Origin: Pelobates cultripes
Lineage: Eukaryota > Chordata > Amphibia > Anura > Pelobatidae
NCBI GenBank assembly: GCA_933207985.1
Contig: OW240914.1
Span: 285,503,751 to 285,567,750 of the forward strand
DNA length: 64,000 nt
Direction of reading: 5' to 3'
In this document: one piece after another, positions 1-11,147 of the stretch
How the letters are laid out: every line of letters begins with the position of its first letter
Numbering within the stretch: the first letter of the stretch is position 1
Notes under the pieces: generated by a model
Told to the model about the DNA's origin: nothing
The model's database searches: none
Seen by the model: the letters and a program-made list of their open reading frames with translations, nothing else
Translations under genes and position numbers: made by a program

Positions 1-146
1 GTGTATAATAACACAGAGCTGAAATACTTGTTTGTGTAATACTTTCTTCCATCTATTAAACATAGATCTGAATTATGATTTGCATATGAAATTAATTAGG
101 AGACCTAAAAGATTGCCATTATGCTTCATTAATGGAGTCAACTCAC
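1..146. other. Short AT-rich stretch, nothing recognised
   Basis: No gene, repeat boundary or splice-like signal is visible before the first MITE. Confidence 0.4.
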
Positions 147-595
147 TTAAAGAAAAGGGACACTATAGTCTCCAGAACAACTATAGCTTAATGTACTTGT
201 TATGGTATCTATTGCATGTCTCTGATGGTATTTTAATGTAAACACTGCTATTTCATAGATAAGTCAGTGTTTACATAGCTGCATGGGACACCTCCAGTGG
301 CAGTCATTTAGATGCTGTGCAGCACTGACATTCAGCGACGCCACGCTCTGCATGGAAATGCTGAACATTCCCCATAGAGATGCATTGATTTAACGAGACA
401 TGCTGACTGGCCAGCGCAGCATTTTGCCTCGTATGCGCAATAGGTTCCCAATGCTTTGAGAAAGCATTGGATTGGCTGATGATCTCAGCCAAGGAGGCGA
501 ATCAGGGTAGAGCCAGCGCCAGCTGACCTGTGCAGTGCTGGAATAAAACGACAGGAATACATATTTGTATTCCTGTCACTATAGTGTTCCTTTAA
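147..595. mobile_element. T2-type MITE, complete, TTAA-flanked
   Basis: The left end begins TTAAAG followed shortly by GGGACACTATAG. The right end finishes CTATAGTGTTCCTTTAA, so the ends are inverted copies of each other. TTAA lies at both ends (147-150 and 592-595), as expected for T2/Kolobok-type elements, which are known in Xenopus to have TTAA duplications and termini starting AGGRR. The interior holds GC-richer non-coding sequence with no transposase. The right TTAA is shared with the next element. Confidence 0.75.
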
Positions 596-935
596 AGGGC
601 TACTATAGGCACCCAGACCATTTCAGTTAATTGAAGTAGTCTGGTTGCTGTGACCCTTTGTAAACATTGCAGCTCTAAGTTTGCCCCCATGGGCTCTCTA
701 CAAGACAGCCACTAGAGGGCTTCCGGGATCCAAACGGACTTTTGGTATGTTATCTTGAATAACATTGAATAATGCTTTCCTATGGGGATGTCTTATGCGC
801 GCGCGCCCATTGCCACGCATGCACATTAGATCTCCCCCGGACTGATGGTGGAGGAGGAGCGTGGGCGGATCCTGATCCAGCACCGAGTGACATTGGTGAT
901 GGATTCAGGTTAGTGGCTGAAGGGGTTTTATAGAT
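592..935. mobile_element. T2-type MITE, right end unclear
   Basis: It starts at the same TTAA that closes the preceding MITE and reads TTAAAGGGCTACTATAGG. A short hairpin follows, built from ACCCAGACCA and its near complement AGTAGTCTGG. Shared internal boxes include the ACAGCCACTAGAG block and AATGCTTTCCTATG, both also found in the copies near 17.6 kb and 36.4 kb. No clean right terminus is seen, so the right limit is approximate. Confidence 0.6.
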
Positions 936-1728
936 TTTCTATTGCTTACCTGCCTCTATACTTTACTTACCTACTAGAAATATTATGTTGAGGGTTTTTT
1001 CTGTTGCTTTATTAACATTGGACTGTTTAGACCCAGATGACAACTTGTAATGTATATTTTTCCACCCACCATCATTTTGGCTTGATCTTATATGAGGACT
1101 GACTCTGGTGCTAGTAAAGTGCTTAGAATGCAGATAAACAGAAACTTAATTAGACTTTGCTAAAGGCCAGCCTAACAAAGAAACCAAGATAATATTGTGT
1201 TAAAGTTAATACAGTAAAGTAATTATCACACTGACGGGAGCTATTAAAAACATCTAAAAATTATTAATGAACTGGATTAAGCAATTTGCTACTCTAAAAA
1301 TGTAGCCTAGATAACGAACTATTAGATAAGAAATATTAGTCCTCCGAAGCTGCAGGCTATTAAAATAATATATTTTTGTTTCTACATAACACCATAGCAA
1401 CTTGCCTAAACCTCTATTAAACCCAAGCTCCTGTTAGCTTTGCAGGTGCTTGGGCTGCAGGGAGTTTACAGATGTGGTAAAAAAACTTCCCCTGAGGACC
1501 TCAAGGATCAAGAGCAATGATATGACTTGGAGCAGAGTTCTTCAAGCTGAGGTTCAGGTCCCACCAACAGACCAAGCTATGACGATATTCTTATGCACAT
1601 TGTCTTATAATGAACAAGTCTTTCAATAAAAATAGGTGTCACTGACCAAATTTGCTATAGTAAAGCACAAATATGATGATGGGTCTGCTGATGAATCTTG
1701 AGTACAGCTTGAAGAACATGTCCTAGAC
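936..1728. other. AT-rich interval, nothing recognised
   Basis: No ORF of interest, repeat terminus or tandem array is visible. Confidence 0.4.
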
Positions 1729-1800
1729 CAGTGGTTCTCAAACCTGACCACATGGCCCACGAACAGTCCAGGTTTTGTCAGTATCTGCATTGGAATAAAA
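1729..1800 (+). mobile_element. hAT-like transposon end, truncated
   Basis: CAGTGGTTCTCAAACCTG at 1729 matches the kind of terminus carried by many vertebrate hAT elements, which begin CAGNGGTTCTCAA. No matching inverted end or 8-bp target duplication was found nearby, so this is read as a fragment. Confidence 0.45.
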
Positions 1801-1898
1801 AAGAATTGTGTTTTCTGTAAACAGATGCATTTATAATTAATTCATTACTAACAATATTGCTTCCTGGTAATCTAACAAAACTCTTATTTTTCTTGCAG

Positions 1899-2032
1899 GT
1901 AACATCACAAGAAGTTGCCAGTGCCTAAAGTATCCATTGATTTTTGTTTTGGCAAGATCTTCAAAGAAGCAGAGGACTTAGACCAAATTGTTTTAATGCA
2001 TTGTAGAAATCATGTAACTTATAGGAAGGCAG
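1899..2032 (+). other. Possible non-coding exon (splice-like signals only)
   Basis: A pyrimidine-rich tract runs into TTTTTCTTGCAG just before 1899, a good acceptor. The interval ends AAGGCAG followed by GTGAGA, a good donor. All three frames contain a stop between these sites: TAA at 1926 in one frame, TAA immediately in the second, and TAG near the end in the third. If real it would be an untranslated or long non-coding RNA exon. A longer ORF runs through the donor, but it starts only at a TTG and resembles no family I recognise. Splice-like signals of this quality also occur by chance. Confidence 0.2.
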
Positions 2033-2516
2033 GTGAGAGAGGAGGATTGTGCTCGGAAACACTTTTAACTTTTATTTATTCAGTTATTTTTAAACATTTG
2101 AAAGATTCCCTAATGTTTTGTCCTAACCTCCTATTAGCAGCTGGCACGAAAAGGGGAGAGAGGAAATTGTTTGCACATTTGTATACAAGTGTCTGTCTGG
2201 AGAAGCAGCCACATTAACTCACAAATAACAACCTTGCCAAAAAATTCAGCTGTGCAGGAATTATGCATTGCTAAACTTTCATATTTATCTAGAACAGTTT
2301 GGGATTTGAAGAATTAACACCACAACCTTTAGCATTCGTTAGTATTCTAGAATAAAGATCTTAGATTATATTATATTAACCTGCATGGATAGTTAATTCG
2401 ATGTTCGTGCCCCAAAAATATTTTTGTTGATTCTCGATTTTTGTTTTATTTATTTTTTTAATGTATACTGAACTGTATTGGATCCTGCATGGTGCAAAAA
2501 TGAAGCTAATTACCAA

Positions 2517-2618
2517 CGTACTGTAATTTTTGTTGATGATGTTCTTGGTGAGGTCCTGAGCGTCCATACAAGGCATCCTGTTGACCAGTGTCTCCCAGCC
2601 CAAGGTGCAGTGCTGCAT
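2517..2618 (-). other. GC3-rich coding-like segment, unidentified
   Basis: On the minus strand the frame starting ATG CAG CAC TGC at 2618 uses mostly G or C in the third codon position for about 33 codons, while the surroundings are strongly AT-rich. That composition resembles a vertebrate exon or a piece of a processed gene. The frame then runs into AT-rich sequence near 2517 and stops further on. A CAG acceptor-like site lies just before the ATG, with a weak pyrimidine tract. I do not recognise the peptide (it includes LVNRMPCMDAQDLTKN). It could also be part of an unidentified repeat. Confidence 0.2.
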
Positions 2619-2940
2619 CTCTGGTCAGTTGTGAGTCTGAGATGAAGCACTGTAGCTCGGGAAGGCGGAATTATGCGGCAGTTTAGAAGAAAGTGCAAGA
2701 AAAATTTTACTCAATGGAATCAACCATCTAATGGATTTCAACAAGGAGAAACTTTCATCTTTATTGAAATGTGCATGTGGGAAATGGCCCTGATGTTTTT
2801 TGGATGTTTGTCATATGTAGACAATGTTTGGTGATGTAGACAAAGTAAGTTTCCCAAAAACTGTAAAATAATGTTAATATTGAATTCTACAGCTATGATC
2901 TGAATTATCCTGCTACTACTATGATTGTATGACACGGTAC

Positions 2941-3295
2941 TTAAAGAAACACTCTGGGCACCACCATAACTTCAACAAAATTAAGTTGTTATGGTGCCAG
3001 GAGGTCCATTCTTTATCCATAGTGGTTAAACTGTTCACTTATTTTTTATAAATGGGGACCTGGTGATTGGCTTAGAGAGTCAACTCACTGCTCTAAGTCA
3101 ATCAACTGTGCCAATTTCCTGCGCCAGTCACTGCTTCCTGGATCTGAATTTGATAAACTGAACATCATGGCAGACAGGCAGGACCAGCACTGTTAGGACA
3201 ACTGTGGAATTAAACGGTTTAAACCCTATGGGTAAGGACACCATGATAACTTTATTTTGACTAAATTTTTTTATGTGTCTGGAGTGTTCCTTTAA
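2941..3295. mobile_element. T2-type MITE, complete, TTAA-flanked
   Basis: The left end is TTAAAGAAACACTCTGG and the complement of the right end is TTAAAGGAACACTCCAG. TTAA lies at both ends (2941-2944 and 3292-3295). Near the left end, CACCATAAC pairs with GTTATGGTG as a hairpin. There is no coding capacity. Confidence 0.75.
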
Positions 3296-3863
3296 TACTC
3301 AGCGTAGTGCATGTAATAAAACCTTTGTAATTTGCACAAAAATTTTAGATGGCTGGATTACTCTTATACAGAGGAGAAAACCTATAAAATAAATCTGTAT
3401 GCATGCTAGCATTTATGAAGTTGAACTAGTACATTATTTCCTTAAATGACCCCTTAATGAAGAGCCTGGCCACCCGTTATCATGCTACTCATTGATTCCT
3501 TCTTTTCTACATGTTGATTTAATCCTTCCAAAATATTTCTAATGACATCCATCCATACTAAAAGTATAGTATTCATAGAAAATGGTGGTAGAATATTAGG
3601 GCGTTGCATCAAAAGTTTTCAAATATCTGGATATTATTCTATGAAATGATTGTTGACATATCTTTAAAAAATTCTAGCTGGGCAAGTTATTCTCTGGAAA
3701 GTGTGGCTAACACATGACTCTTAATACAATTTGTTAACTTGTCAGCCTATGGAGTCCAAATATCAGTGACTTAAATTATTTGCTTGAATGTGTAAAAGTA
3801 TATCAGCAGTAAAAAAAAAACAGCTTCAAATCTAGATGTTGGAAATAGCTAAAACATTTCAAG
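3296..3863. other. AT-rich interval, nothing recognised
   Basis: No gene or repeat boundary is visible. Confidence 0.4.
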
Positions 3864-4326
3864 TACCGTATTTCGCCACATAATGGTCGCCACCGCAAAA
3901 ACCCTGGTTTTTAAGTAAAAAAATTGGCTCAAATTCAAATTATCACGTAATAGTCACATAGTTGACCATTGCTGTTTTTGTTGTGAGACATTCTTATTCT
4001 TGAAAACTAATGGCGAATATCCTACTGAGCTTATACAGAAGAGAGGGTTTATTACCTATCAGTTTATCTTATTTTAGTGCATTTTATCTATGTAACGCAT
4101 TATAAAATGACAGGAGGACAGGGATCAGGATTAGAGCTTACGTAATGCATTAGAAAATATGCTATGTTTTGTTATCAATAACTATAATGTTATCAGCAAC
4201 CGTTAATAACAAATCTTTGCATATATTATATTGCAAAAAATAAAGCTTCACATAATGGTCGCACCCCCATTTTAAGGAAAGGAATTAGTCATAAAATATG
4301 CGACCATTATGCATTGAAATACGGTA
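3864..4326. mobile_element. 463-bp TA-flanked MITE with ~27-bp inverted ends
   Basis: The left end TACCGTATTTCGCCACATAA continues into TGGTCGC. The complement of the right end reads TACCGTATTTCAATGCATAA and also continues TGGTCGC, with four mismatches in 27 positions. A further internal copy of CACATAATGGTCGCACCCCC lies near 4251. The flanking TA dinucleotides suggest a Tc1/mariner-like TA target, but the class is not settled. There is no transposase. Confidence 0.7.
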
Positions 4327-5601
4327 TTCTGCAGTGCTTACTTTGATTGGCGTCTTTGAAAGAACGTTAAGACAGAAGAAAGATCTGATCAATAAGCCTT
4401 ACCATGTTTCTTTGATGTGTTTGTTTGTCATGTTGCACTTGTTTTTGAGAAAATATACACTTTTTTAGACTCTGGGTAGTTGCCCTTCAATAACATTTGC
4501 ATTGCGTACATAGTTTAGTTAAAAAATAAGTAGACAATAACAGCTTTATGAGTGAGTTGCACCTATAATTCCACCCGATTAATTGAGATCATATCAAGGT
4601 GTTCATGTCAGGTGATACATTTTACATTGACATTTGACGTGGTTGAAAAATTGCTTGAAGTCGAAAATTTGCAGAAGGGTCTGATTGGCTGTTGTGGCTG
4701 GTCACTTTGGATTGTTGAGTGAAACCCATTTGACCTAGTCTTCGAGGTCCAGTTTTCCCAGGAATCCCTTGGGTGTTGTGGTGGGGATTCCTGGAAATAC
4801 TGTTCTTGTGGTCTAGGTTTTGCATCTGAGAACATCTCTTGCTTCCATGAAAGTAATAACAGGTGAGTCAAAATAAATGTTGTATTTATTGATGTCAAGT
4901 ACTTTTATTGAACATTTTAAGTGCCAGGTTAGGAGATGCCAAAAATAAGTAAACAAAAAGCATTTTTTCACATTTTGGTCTTGTGCAACAAACTTTTACC
5001 TCTGATGAAAATCTTTTATTATAGGGTTGAAACTTCAGACATCTTTGCTAAAACTTTTATTTATTTTGTATTTACTTTGTCTACTTTGCAGTACCTTTGA
5101 GTTAAAAGTGCAGTCTAAGCACCACAAGAACATTGTATCTAGATAAATAACCACCCTATGCAGCGCCCACTCACTCTACCAAGAGTAGGCTGTAGTGTCA
5201 GCAGTTAGTGAAGATCACTGCTGTTTTAAGACAATCCACTCAAACAATCAAATCAAACAGCCCGACACATGTAGATCCAGGCTGCCAGTGTCAATTTCAT
5301 GCCGAATGTACGTGTAGTGTGAGATGCAGTGTCAATATTATTCCCATTTTAGTAGGCATGACAATTTGTACTGTATAATTTAATAATCTGTAATACTATT
5401 TGATAGTTTTTTTCTTTATAAAAACATGTAGGTAATATACATTTTAAATAAAGTGAATGAAATAATCCTTGGTTATGTGTTTTGTGTCAAAATTTATGGA
5501 GATTACAAGTCACCCACCACATTGAGGTTGTAAATTGCAGGTGAGATATGGAATACTGAAATAAAACAAAATGGTGGGGCACTTACATAAAAGTCTCATT
5601 G

Positions 5602-5602
<1 letters not shown>
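4327..5602. other. Unassigned sequence with one unexplained minus-strand ORF
   Basis: A 96-codon minus-strand ORF spans 4608-4898 and is rich in Pro, Gln, Ser and Thr. It resembles no family I know, and a second frame is also open over 4622-4825, which argues against strong coding constraint. GAACATTTTAAG and several AATAAA-like motifs occur near 4880-4920. Nothing else is recognised. Confidence 0.3.

Positions 5603-5648
<46 letters not shown>
5603..5648. repeat. (TA)n microsatellite
   Basis: About 23 uninterrupted TA units. Confidence 0.95.
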
Positions 5649-5651
<3 letters not shown>

Positions 5652-6011
5652 TAGATTGGATAATTTAACTGTTGTGTATTTTTTTTTTATCTAACAATTC
5701 ATATTTTAAAAAAGAGATTTTTTTTAAATGCAGTCACAGAAGTTTTCCATGTGTTAATACGTACATCTTTGAAGAAAGTAGATTAAGGAATGAAATAAAG
5801 TTTAAGAAATATTTTGTTATGACAAAATACTATCTCCAAATCTACAGCACTTTCCCAAAATCAGTTGCATTTGCCAGCAGACGATAATGTGGGTTAAAAG
5901 TCGTTGGGGCCACATATTTTTACCATAAAACCTAGGACAAAGGATAACTTGTATCTCGCTCTACACCAAAAGCAAGTTTCCTTACTTGAGTTCAACAAAC
6001 GGTTTTCTAGC

Positions 6012-6270
6012 TTAAAGGAAACCGTCAAGCACCATAGCCACTCCAACTTGCTATAGTGGTGATGGTGCCAGAAGTGCCCTGGTGCTGACTCATTGTAATT
6101 AGCCAATCAGTTTTTACCAGGCCTGCTGGGTACTTCTCTCCACCTGTACTACTAATAATGTAGAGCTGGAAACTCATAAAAAGAAGATTCTGTTAGGCTC
6201 TCCTAAGCTAAGCCCTCCAGTGCAGGACTTAGCTCATTGGCTGAGAGCAATCATCTGATAATCCCAATGA
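6012..6270. mobile_element. T2-type MITE, left part
   Basis: It starts TTAAAGGAAACCGTCAAG and contains CACCATAGCCACT with GCTATAGTGGTGATGGTG, the usual subterminal hairpin of this group. No right TTAA-type end was found, so the right edge is approximate. Confidence 0.5.
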
Positions 6271-7382
6271 GCTAGAAATGCAAATTCATTATTTTTTATT
6301 TTTTAAGTATTTAGTATCTTTTTGCATAGATTATTTTAATAAAGATTAAATGTTCGAATTTTGTATTTTCTAGCTGCTATTTTTTTTTTTTAAACGTATC
6401 TAGTAGGTGAGTGGCAGATTTCCACCCTTTTTTATTTTTCTTCACAGAGAAAATAGGTTTATAACGTTTTCTCAAGCCAAAAGTTATCAGAACATTGGGA
6501 ATGTACAAAAGCTCAGTAACTTGACTTTGGTTAGTTCTCACTCAGGTCTCACATATGTTTTCGCTCACATGTACCATTGCAGACAGAACGTATACGATTT
6601 GCATACCAGACTGAACCCACCAATAAGGGCATCTCAGGGCAAAAATGCTGGCAAAGACGCTCCGCTGTATAAATATATTTCTATCAACTTTCTATATATA
6701 TTTAAAGGGATAGAGCAAGTAAGCCAGTGGCCGTTGCCTACACCTCAATATTGACATTCATAAGCCTCCATTTGTATTTTACATGTAAATTGACTTCCTG
6801 GACCAATACACAAATGTACTCAGAAACAATGTATAAAGGGTTACAGCATTTTATCCATGATGTATAAAAATGTTACCACTATTTGAAGTTTCGGGGCCAC
6901 ACCGTTTTATCTTCTGATTTTTTACCCTTTATGCTTGAACGTAAAAATTTTAAAGTCAACTACTCAAAAAGAACATTTAGTTCATATCAGTCATTGTCAT
7001 GACCATACCATACCATATTTCCTAAGTGTCCGTCGTTAGGAATGACAGTTCTTATTTTATGAATAAATACCTATGTGCCTTTCTTCTATTACATTGTTCC
7101 TAATTGAGGTTTAAATTACAGTGTATTATAGAGCCTCAGAGAATTAAAACTCTCAGCAATGTGTCTTAACAATATCTAGGTTTACCCATTTATGTGTCGG
7201 GAGGTATGTACTGCCTCTGCTAGGATGACGAGGATTCTTTGACACCACAGTGTTGACACACACAGCACCAAAGCACTGTCACAAAAATAGCATTCCCCCT
7301 TGTTTTAATTACCTTCCAATCGAAGCCCATGGGTGAGAGGGTAGAGGGTGGACAAAGGCATGTACACCTCCCGTCTTGTCTA
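6271..7382. other. AT-rich interval, nothing recognised
   Basis: A 115-codon plus-strand ORF (6407-6754) has no recognisable motif and is probably fortuitous. No repeat termini are seen. Confidence 0.35.
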
Positions 7383-7560
7383 TTAAAGGAACACTATAAT
7401 GGTAAAAAAAAAATGAATCTATGCATCTCTGGGAAAAGTTCAACCTATTCATACAGAGCACTGACCTATTTTCTCTGAAAAGGCAGTGTTTACATTTAAA
7501 TGCCTGCAGGGACATACAATACTCTCCATAACAACTACACTAAGATTTTAGAGCCCCACC
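7383..7560. mobile_element. T2-type MITE fragment
   Basis: It starts TTAAAGGAACACTATAATGG. Further in, AAGGCAGTGTTTACAT and AACAACTACACTAAG match internal T2 blocks seen elsewhere in the window. No right end is visible. Confidence 0.5.
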
Positions 7561-9248
7561 CACCTCCTATGGGTGGGGGAATCTGGGATAGGGGGGGGGA
7601 GGGTGGTAGTGGGATATCCACCCTCAGTTATTATGTTAACAGCCCACACCTATCACTTAGGGCTGGGGAGGGGGGATTTATTAGAGCTGGCCACAGGTGA
7701 GGGGCAGGGTGTGGTTAGTGACCAGTCCACCCCTCATTATATAATTTCTGCCCTCTAGTGGGACAGGACTTTTCTTGCAACAATAGCTGGTCAGAAACTA
7801 GTTTTTAGTTATGGTCGCTCACGTTTTAGTATACATGACCCTTCTATTGGCACCTCGAGTGAGGCCAAAAGGGAAGTTTTACACCTCCTTCATATTATCC
7901 ACTTTTTTTTTTTACATTTTAATGTGGCTCCACCATGGGTTTTAAGAAATTATTTGATTGCAGCCAGCAAGCAAATAGTACTTAAAATGATTGTTTTGCT
8001 GCTTTGTAAATATTCTGGATGCTATTCTTTGTACAGGGTTCGGGTGCGACAAGCATTTAATTTAAACCAGAATTTTTTTGTTAATTTTTCAGTTGGAAAA
8101 TTGAAATTGTAGTTGGAATTCAGCAATTTTTGTTGAATTTTATCCATCCCGTATTTAATAAGGAACCCTGTTTGTCTAGCCCCAGAGTTCATCCAGCACA
8201 GTTCAAGGATGTGTAGCTTGCTGATCATTTCCATTTTATAGCACATAACATTTAACATGTGTGTAAATATCGTCCTCTGCTGACCATTAAAAGAATGGCA
8301 TGCGCAGTAGATACTCATAAATCCCTAGGCTTCATGAAAGCATATCTAGAATTATACACTGTAAATCGAGCCAGATTTTTACACATCATCTGGATTATAT
8401 ACATTTTTAACATAATTTACTTAGAAAGACTTGGTTTTACCAAAAATTCACAACATGGTGAATCCACATTGCTATTATGTTTACTATTGTATCCATGGCA
8501 ACAGATTGCAGAAGAATGTATTTAAGGCAAATTGGAAGGACAGTTATATAATCCTGAAGATCACATTCATTTTACGTTAATATTATATTCCAAAATATAT
8601 ATTATATGTTTACAAAAACTTTATATCCATTTATATATTGAATTCCAAATACATATACGAGGGGGCAGTAACTGAAAAATGAAAAGGACTGGACACACGT
8701 CCCATCTCACCAAGATGCTTCCTCGGATTCTTCATCAGCATTGATGGCTGGTGAGGAAGTCTCTGATGAGATTAGAAATGCATCCAGACTTTCTCTTTTT
8801 CTATATGGGGCCCTTCTCAATTGTATTTAGAGATTAATATATACGTGCATATTGATTTTTTTATATGAAGAAATATATATATATTTTTTTAATTTAATGT
8901 CTAAACTGCCTTGGGCATGATGTATTTATTGAGTCCACACAGGAGAAGTGCTGGGAAGATCTACTAAACAGGGAATTAGGTATTTCCCCATAATGGTAGA
9001 TTTTTGTGTTTTTATATTATTTTGTGGAATTTCATGGAAAGTACTCATTTTTTTAAAATGGGGAAGTGGCAAGATTTGTTTAAGTGTATTGAATCTACCA
9101 ATCAATCCTGATCTGGCTATTGCTATCTGTAAGACCGAGAACTAAAAAAGAAAAGAGGTAATCAGAAAAATAAAATAAGCAACCCCACAATTACACATTT
9201 TTAAAAAGAAAAACAAATCTACAATTAATAAAAAAAATAGCATGATAT
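7561..9248. other. Mostly unassigned; a G-rich tract and a dispersed-repeat fragment
   Basis: 7568-7690 is very G-rich on the plus strand, with several runs of four or more G, and could form G-quadruplexes. Around 8670-8800 there is a fragment with CTTCCTCGGATTCTTCATCAG and a partly complementary GATGGCTGGTGAGGAAG, reminiscent of dispersed repeats elsewhere in the window. The remaining sequence is AT-rich with no gene seen. Confidence 0.35.
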
Positions 9249-9696
9249 TTAAAGGACCACTCTAGGCACCCAGATCACTTCAGCTTAATGAAGTGGTCTG
9301 GGTGCCAGGTCCAGCTAGAATTAACCCATTTTTTTATAAACGTTTTTTTATAAATTGGTTAATCCAGCCCTCAAATCCATTTGTCCATGTGTTTCAATTC
9401 CCGCCCTGTCTCTACCATGAGTCAGTCCCACCCCCAGTCCATTTCATGTGTTTCGTTTCCACCCTTCTCTGTTCCATGTGTCAATTCCCCCCCTCCCCAC
9501 CTCGTCAGTCCCTTCTGTTCAGTGACTGGCAGGAGAGTAGCGCTGTGCTGTGTGCTCCCCTTCTGTGCACCAACCCTGAAGTAATGGCGGTCCGAGGTCA
9601 CACGGGTCCTAGCTGTGGTTGGACCCTCTAGTAGTTATGCCACTGCTTTCAGGTAAGTTTACGTTTTGCTATCGAAATTTAAGGTGTCCCTATAGG
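9249..9696. mobile_element. T2-type MITE, interrupted on the right by a Tc1-like element
   Basis: The left end is TTAAAGGACCACTCTAGG, followed by a hairpin of CACCCAGATCACTTC and its near complement GAAGTGGTCTGGGTG. The interior has a short C-rich repeat (TCCATGTGTTTC-like units, 9381-9480). Near 9679 TTAAGGTGTCCCTATAGG precedes the Tc1-like terminus, suggesting insertion beside or into T2 sequence. Confidence 0.6.
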
Positions 9697-10186
9697 TATA
9701 CACTGATCAGACACAACATTAAAACAACCTGCCTAATATCATGTAGGTCCCCTCGTGCTAAAACAGCTCTGATGCATTGAGACATGGACTCCACAAGACC
9801 TTTGAATGTGTCCTGTGGCACCGAGACATTAGCAGCAGATCCTTTAAGTTCAGCAAGTTGCGAAGTGGAGCCTCCATGGATCGAATTTGTTGTTCCAGCA
9901 AATCCTACTAATGCTCATTTGGATGAAGATCTGGGGAGTTTGGGGGCCAAGGCAACACCTTGAAGCTATTTCAAATTTCTTAAACCATTATTGAAAAGTT
10001 TTTGCTGTGTTGCAGGGTGCATTATCTTCCTGAAAGAGGTCACTGACATCAGGGAACACCATTGCCATGAAGGGGTGTTTGTGGTCTGCAACAATCTCTA
10101 GGTAGAGAGTATGTATCAAAGTAACATCCATATGAATGCCAGGAACCAAGGTTTCACAGCAGAATATTGCTTCTCCAAAATATATA
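9697..10186 (-). pseudogene. Tc1-like transposase remnant
   Basis: Read on the minus strand this is the C-terminal part of a Tc1-family transposase. It contains the conserved block around DNAPC (here LFQEDNAPCNTAK) that carries the second catalytic Asp. After a frame change it contains WPPNSPDLHPNE, which carries the third catalytic position as Glu. The transposon terminus is the TATACACTGATCAG stretch at 9697-9710. The N-terminal DNA-binding half is missing and the frame is broken, so the copy is dead. Its 5' edge abuts an L1/Tx1-like LINE 3' region at about 10186; which one inserted into the other cannot be told here. It acts, when intact, by cut-and-paste at TA dinucleotides. Confidence 0.85.
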
Positions 10187-11147
10187 TATGAGGAATGCTT
10201 TTTGTTCAAAGCTACATATAGGGAAGTCAAGATGAAATAAGAAAGTTTGAGGAAAAAGTTCTTGTATATATAAAGTTTTAAAGATATTTATAATATTATT
10301 TTTAGTTTTAGCTAAGCCATTGCATTCCCACCACATATGGTACAATGTTCCTACCATACTATTACATCTCCGGCAGAGATCTGAATAGTTATATTTAAAC
10401 GTTTTGATTCTATGAGGAATGTGATACCATCGATGCATCATTTAAAAAAAAGTTTCATGGAGGTTAAGACTATGAGTGTTTTGTTTTTTTAACTTGTATA
10501 AAAGCCTTCCCCCAATCATCTATTGAGAATGACTTATTCATTTCTACTTCCCATTTATTTAATGATAGAGGCTTTTCTGTATCCTTGATAGATTTTAATA
10601 GTTGCGTAGCTCTAAAGATATGTTTGTTTTTAAAATGTTTATTAATGAGGTTTTCATATTCAGGGTGTTCCTTAACACTAAGGAAAACAATTAGATGCCT
10701 AATTCTAATATAATTATAGAACTCTTGTTCGGGAAGTCCGAGTTGAGTTCGCAATTCTGCAAAGGATTTGAGTTTCCTTAAAGGAGCTATTTGTGATAAA
10801 TTATGGATATTACAGTGTCTCAATTTAGTTAAATCAATATCTTGTATATAAACCTGTAAACATCAATAGGTGTAGACAGGAGGAGTTGGTTCGAAATCCC
10901 TAATTTATTTCTAAATATGTTTAATGCTGTTATTATATCATTTATATTTGATGATAAAAAAAATTATAATAATTTGAATCAATCCAAGCTAAGTTGAATA
11001 AGGATATTCTAGAATTAGATCTTTCTTCCATTGTCTTCCATCCTGGATTTGGAAATATCTGCTTGTCCCATTTTAAAAAATGAGTAAATATTGTAATGTC
11101 ATGCAATTCCATTATATCTGGGAAATTTATTCAACATTTTAAGACTC
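10187..11147 (-). pseudogene. L1/Tx1-like LINE ORF2, C-terminal part
   Basis: Minus-strand frames match the region after the reverse transcriptase in L1/Tx1-type ORF2. One segment (10470-10823) has SFAELRTQLGLPEQEFYNY followed by RIRHL, the typical Phe-Glu-Leu then Tyr-x-x-x-Arg-His block. The next segment (10154-10441) has CRRCNSMVGTLYHMWWEC, a Cys-Cys-His-Cys box, the usual C-terminal zinc-knuckle-like motif. Upstream (10980-11147) pieces such as HFLKWDKQIFPNPGWKTMEE fit the same protein. At least one frame change and stop codons separate the pieces. A second LINE lies directly upstream, with the endonuclease part of a similar element beyond it (13364-14098). Confidence 0.8.

Noticed and set aside
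4608..4898. 96-codon minus-strand ORF as a possible gene
   Set aside because: Two frames are open at once, no known domain is visible, and flanking splice-like sites do not give an open exon.
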